Source of the DNA: Proteobacteria bacterium ST_bin16
Lineage (GTDB): Bacteria; Pseudomonadota; Gammaproteobacteria; Burkholderiales; Nitrosomonadaceae
Assembly: GCA_002083595.1 (NCBI GenBank)
Contig: MSXT01000027.1
Span: forward strand, 1-8,749
Length of the DNA: 8,749 bases
Reading direction: 5' to 3'
The notes under the pieces were generated by a model that was not told the DNA's origin, searched no databases, and saw only the letters and a program-made list of their open reading frames with translations. Positions 6,376 through 8,749 of this stretch are shown here, one piece after another. A program made the position numbers and the translations under genes. Every line of letters starts with the position of its first letter. The stretch's first letter is position 1.

Positions 6376-6852
6376 CTACTCGCCTCTGCCGACGATCACA
6401 TGTTCCTTCTGCGCGCTGAGTGTGCCTTGCTCAATGATCGCCAGCGTTAAGCGCGAAATCGCGACGCGTTTGCCGGTGGATTCTTCGACAATATCCGTCT
6501 GCCAGACTTGGGTGCGGCGGCCGGTGTGCAGCGGTGTGCAAATGCCGATGACATGGCCTTTGGTCACGGCGCGAATGTGATTAATATTCAACTCCAGCCC
6601 GACCGCGCGGTACTTTTCCGGATCGATGGTCATCCACCCGGACACGCTACCGAGTGTTTCCGATAGCACGCAACTGGCGCCGCCATGCAAAATCCCGAAC
6701 GGTTGCGTGGTGCGTTTGTCGACCGGCATGCGCCCTTTGAGAAAATCCGGTCCGAGCTCGGTGAATTGAATACCAATATGCTCGCCCATGTTAGCGTTGC
6801 GCAATCCTTCCAGATAATCGACGGTATAGTCTTTAAACCAAATAGCACTCAT
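6376..6852 (-). CDS. Hotdog-fold acyl-CoA thioesterase, PaaI/YdiI (MenI)-like
   Basis: The protein has 158 residues, close to the family's usual 135-150 plus a short C-terminal tail. It aligns by eye along its whole length with E. coli YdiI/MenI: MPVDKRTTQPFGILHGGAS (42-60), with Q50, the HGG turn at 56-58, and the catalytic glutamate E65 in SETLGS. VGLELNINHIR and CTPLHTGRRTQVW follow, matching the substrate-pocket blocks. Members hydrolyse acyl- or aryl-CoA thioesters in the cytoplasm and are tetramers of hotdog domains. MenI acts on 1,4-dihydroxy-2-naphthoyl-CoA, but no menaquinone genes are present here, so the substrate is open. The start is supported by AAGGAA on the minus strand (6865-6860), seven bases ahead. 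It is convergent with the membrane protein gene. Confidence 0.93.
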   Translation of the reverse strand: MSAIWFKDYTVDYLEGLRNANMGEHIGIQFTELGPDFLKGRMPVDKRTTQPFGILHGGASCVLSETLGSVSGWMTIDPEKYRAVGLELNINHIRAVTKGHVIGICTPLHTGRRTQVWQTDIVEESTGKRVAISRLTLAIIEQGTLSAQKEHVIVGRGE

Positions 6853-6865
6853 GAAACGTTTCCTT
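6853..6865 (-). promoter_or_regulatory. Ribosome binding site and 10-bp palindrome at the thioesterase start
   Basis: On the minus strand, AAGGAA (6865-6860) is followed by a perfect palindrome GAAACGTTTC (6862-6853) that touches the ATG. The palindrome overlaps the Shine-Dalgarno sequence by three bases, so it could be a chance feature or a small operator or hairpin affecting initiation. Confidence 0.4.
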
Positions 6866-6887
6866 TGTATTGTTTTGGCAATACCGG

Positions 6888-6928
6888 ATTATAGTGCAAG
6901 GAAGATGGCTGGCGTCACTTCTGTGACG
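6888..6928 (-). promoter_or_regulatory. Candidate promoter with inverted repeat for the thioesterase gene
   Basis: A perfect -10 box TATAAT is present on the minus strand at 6893-6888, about 36 bp before the start codon. The -35 region is weak: GTGACG at 6918-6913 with a 19-bp spacer, or TGACGC at 6917-6912 with 18. The -35 candidate is one arm of a perfect 6-bp inverted repeat, CGTCAC TTCT GTGACG (6913-6928), which could be a repressor or activator site, or simply a stem downstream of the HDOD gene. No T tract follows on the minus strand, so it is not an intrinsic terminator. Confidence 0.45.
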
Positions 6929-6967
6929 ATCGGCACAGCTGGAACTGAGGCTTCCGGCTGTATCCGT

Positions 6968-8386
6968 TCATTTCATTAGCGCTTTCATCAAATAATCTCT
7001 GAGCATGACCAGCGAAGAGAATTCCCGCGGCCTGATCACACGCGTTTGCCCGGCCCGCCAATCGGCGTATATTATGCCGATGGTGCTGTTATTGAAGACC
7101 AAGGGCAGCAAAATGAAAGCACGGGCATCCGGCAGCGTTTTTCTGAACCAAATGGGTATCGTGGTTTCCCTGCTTAATGCGACATCCTGGATAAATACAT
7201 CGGCTTTCTGCCGCAGCGCCAAGTGAAACACATCGGCAGCATATTTTCTGGAGAAATAAAGATCCGCCATTTTTTCCGGCCGCAGATTGCCAACATATAG
7301 TCCAGCTTTGAATTCTTCGTCATCGCGGAAAAAGGCGATCACCCGGTTAAACCCCATGCTGTCATGAAGCACCTCCAGCGTGATACTGAGAGCGCTTCTA
7401 AAATCGATCCCCCGGCCCAGCGCGATACTCAACTGCAGCAAACCGGCTGCAATCCGCTTGCGGGATCTGTTCCACTCGTCATTCATTATCTCCGTATCGG
7501 AATGCGCGGCGGACTTACCGGTTTTATTCTGTATCGATTCGATGGATCGCCAGATTACTTCATGCGGAATCAGGAGCGACTCGCTATGATGCGAAATGAA
7601 ATTTTTCAGGATTTGCGGACTGATATTATTCGCTAATAATGCCGCCATTCTTTTCGAGAAACCGGCCATCGTTTTCACCCAACCGGTGGAGCCCAATCCA
7701 TCAGCCTTACTGAGCGAGGATGAATCGCTTACCGTGCTGGAAATTTTCGCTGGTAACTGCCAATCCTTGGCGATTTCATGCGATATTTCATCGATGGTCA
7801 TACCGATCACTTCCAGTGCGGCACTGTCTTCACGGGTATGATCACCGCCGCAAACTTGCTGGATTCTTGCCCATTCATCGGGAAAATAAAAAACCAGAAT
7901 CAAGCGCCCGAGATGGTGCAATTGCGTGCAAACAATCGCCTCCTCACCGTTTGCGACGTTCGATTTCGATACGATGCTCTTGGCAATATCGCTCGCTAAG
8001 AATGCTTTTTCCAGCTCGGCATATACCGTGCTCGATGCTGTTTTTGCTGCCGATGGTGTGTCGATGGTGCGAACATTGTGCGCAATACTGGTAATCGTAT
8101 CCAATCCGAGCACCGCGATGGCATGAGAGATGGTGGTAATTTCTTGATCAGCCTCGGCGTACATGCCCGAATTAACCAGTTTGATGATTTTCTGGGTTAA
8201 GGTGAAATCGCTTAAGATGGCACTGGCAATGTCGGCAATATTTCTCTCTTCTTCGTATATCAGTTGCCTAAGGCCCTGGATTGATTTCGACAGTGCCGGA
8301 AAATCCCCTTTTTCACTGATTCTTCTTTCGAGTAGTGCAAAAAAATTAGCTTTACTGAGCTCAAATGTTGAAGTTAATGTCGTCAT
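6968..8386 (-). CDS. HDOD domain protein with C-terminal GAF domain
   Basis: The protein has 472 residues. The N-terminal half (about 20-225) is an HDOD domain: FPALSKSIQGL, then DIASAILSDFTLTQKIIKLVNS with the signature NSGMY at 72-76, and AIAVLGLD at 90-96. HDOD domains resemble HD phosphohydrolases but lack the metal-binding HD pair. Here the corresponding site reads LHHLGRL (156-162). The C-terminal part (about 325-468) is GAF-like, with VIAFFRDDEEFKAGLYVGN and FILLPLVFNNSTIGIIYADW. Such proteins act in signalling and stress or motility regulation in proteobacteria, the GAF domain sensing a small ligand. The ligand and output are not evident. An in-frame TGA five codons upstream of the ATG at 8386 limits the start, and the Shine-Dalgarno sequence is poor. 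It lies 115 bp upstream of the thioesterase gene on the same strand. Confidence 0.9.
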   Translation of the reverse strand: MTTLTSTFELSKANFFALLERRISEKGDFPALSKSIQGLRQLIYEEERNIADIASAILSDFTLTQKIIKLVNSGMYAEADQEITTISHAIAVLGLDTITSIAHNVRTIDTPSAAKTASSTVYAELEKAFLASDIAKSIVSKSNVANGEEAIVCTQLHHLGRLILVFYFPDEWARIQQVCGGDHTREDSAALEVIGMTIDEISHEIAKDWQLPAKISSTVSDSSSLSKADGLGSTGWVKTMAGFSKRMAALLANNISPQILKNFISHHSESLLIPHEVIWRSIESIQNKTGKSAAHSDTEIMNDEWNRSRKRIAAGLLQLSIALGRGIDFRSALSITLEVLHDSMGFNRVIAFFRDDEEFKAGLYVGNLRPEKMADLYFSRKYAADVFHLALRQKADVFIQDVALSRETTIPIWFRKTLPDARAFILLPLVFNNSTIGIIYADWRAGQTRVIRPREFSSLVMLRDYLMKALMK

Positions 8387-8749
8387 GCGTTGTAATTTTT
8401 TTCAGAGATTTAGAATCTTCCGGTTCATCAAGCCCTCATTTACGGTCATTTCAGGAAAAATCCTACACTCCCCACTGTAGAGTTTATCGAATGACTCGCT
8501 CAGGCTAAAATACTTGAAACCGCCGTATGTATTAAGTTAATTGCAATGCGGTGTTAACGAAAGATAATCGTTTAACTTGAGCTTAAAAGCTGTTGATTTA
8601 GGAATTTTTATCAGAAAATACTGACAGTATGCTGCTTACAATTTTGACCGGCATTGATTTCCGGCACGACTTTTCAGAAGAGGTAAGAAATAGCTTAGGA
8701 AGGAATCCGATCGGACCGCTATTTTCTTTTGGCTCTAGACTAGCAGAGA
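8387..8749. other. Right-end intergenic region upstream of the HDOD gene
   Basis: This AT-richer stretch should carry the HDOD promoter, but no standard -35/-10 pair stands out on the minus strand. It holds three inverted repeats: CTACA/TGTAG with 8 bases between (about 8463-8480), an imperfect GTTAACG/CGTTTAAC pair (8553-8559 and 8569-8576), and AGCTT AA AAGCT (8580-8591). The last two lie close together and could form a regulator binding region. Apart from a weak frame from 8629, nothing coding is recognised. Confidence 0.5.
8629..8749 (+). CDS. Possible start of an open frame running off the right edge
   Basis: From an ATG at 8629 the plus strand stays open for 40 codons to the window end (MLLTILTGIDFRHDFSEEV and onward). 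There is no Shine-Dalgarno sequence before the ATG and no recognisable motif. A competing minus-strand frame is open over the same bases (from the edge to a stop near 8602), so neither is well supported. It is listed only because it is cut by the edge and could be the beginning of a real gene. Confidence 0.15.
   Translation, partial: MLLTILTGIDFRHDFSEEVRNSLGRNPIGPLFSFGSRLAE

Noticed and set aside
8465..8520. Flagellar (sigma-28) type promoter upstream of the HDOD gene
   Set aside because: A GATAA on the minus strand resembles part of the -10 element, but no -35 element at the required spacing is present.

Overview
The window looks like a chromosomal segment of a betaproteobacterium. The mixed GC content, the DUF3422 protein, the YdiI-like hotdog thioesterase and the HDOD-GAF regulator would suit a Nitrosomonas-like nitrifier or a relative. 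This assignment rests on protein family resemblance only and is tentative. No tRNA, rRNA, insertion sequence, integrase or CRISPR array was seen.

Layout. At the left edge (1-357, minus) is the N-terminal part of a DUF3422 protein. A 324-bp intergenic region follows. It holds a well-formed intrinsic terminator on the minus strand, possibly ending a small RNA, and a candidate plus-strand promoter. Then comes the accessory core: two large plus-strand genes overlapping by 13 bp. The first (682-3909) is a NACHT NTPase whose C-terminal half is a very regular array of 31-residue HEAT repeats. The second (3897-5609) is a KAP-family P-loop NTPase ending in a pentapeptide-repeat domain. A small membrane protein with a histidine-rich tail (5727-6260) follows in the same direction after 117 bp. 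A strong bidirectional terminator (6301-6338) closes this side.

On the other side are two minus-strand housekeeping-type genes: a PaaI/YdiI-like hotdog thioesterase (6376-6852) and an HDOD-GAF regulatory protein (6968-8386). The last 363 bp (8387-8749) are mostly non-coding, with short inverted repeats and one weak open frame running off the right edge.

How the genes may work together. The NACHT-HEAT and KAP-pentapeptide genes overlap and are probably translationally coupled. Each has an intact Walker A and Walker B, and neither carries a recognisable nuclease, TIR, protease or other effector. NACHT proteins in bacteria include NLR-like anti-phage sensors, and the KAP family includes the phage-exclusion protein PifA. 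A two-NTPase immune or signalling module is therefore the most interesting hypothesis here. The HEAT array would be the sensing surface, and the KAP protein, perhaps with the downstream membrane protein, would be the output. This is inference from architecture and gene order, not a demonstrated function.
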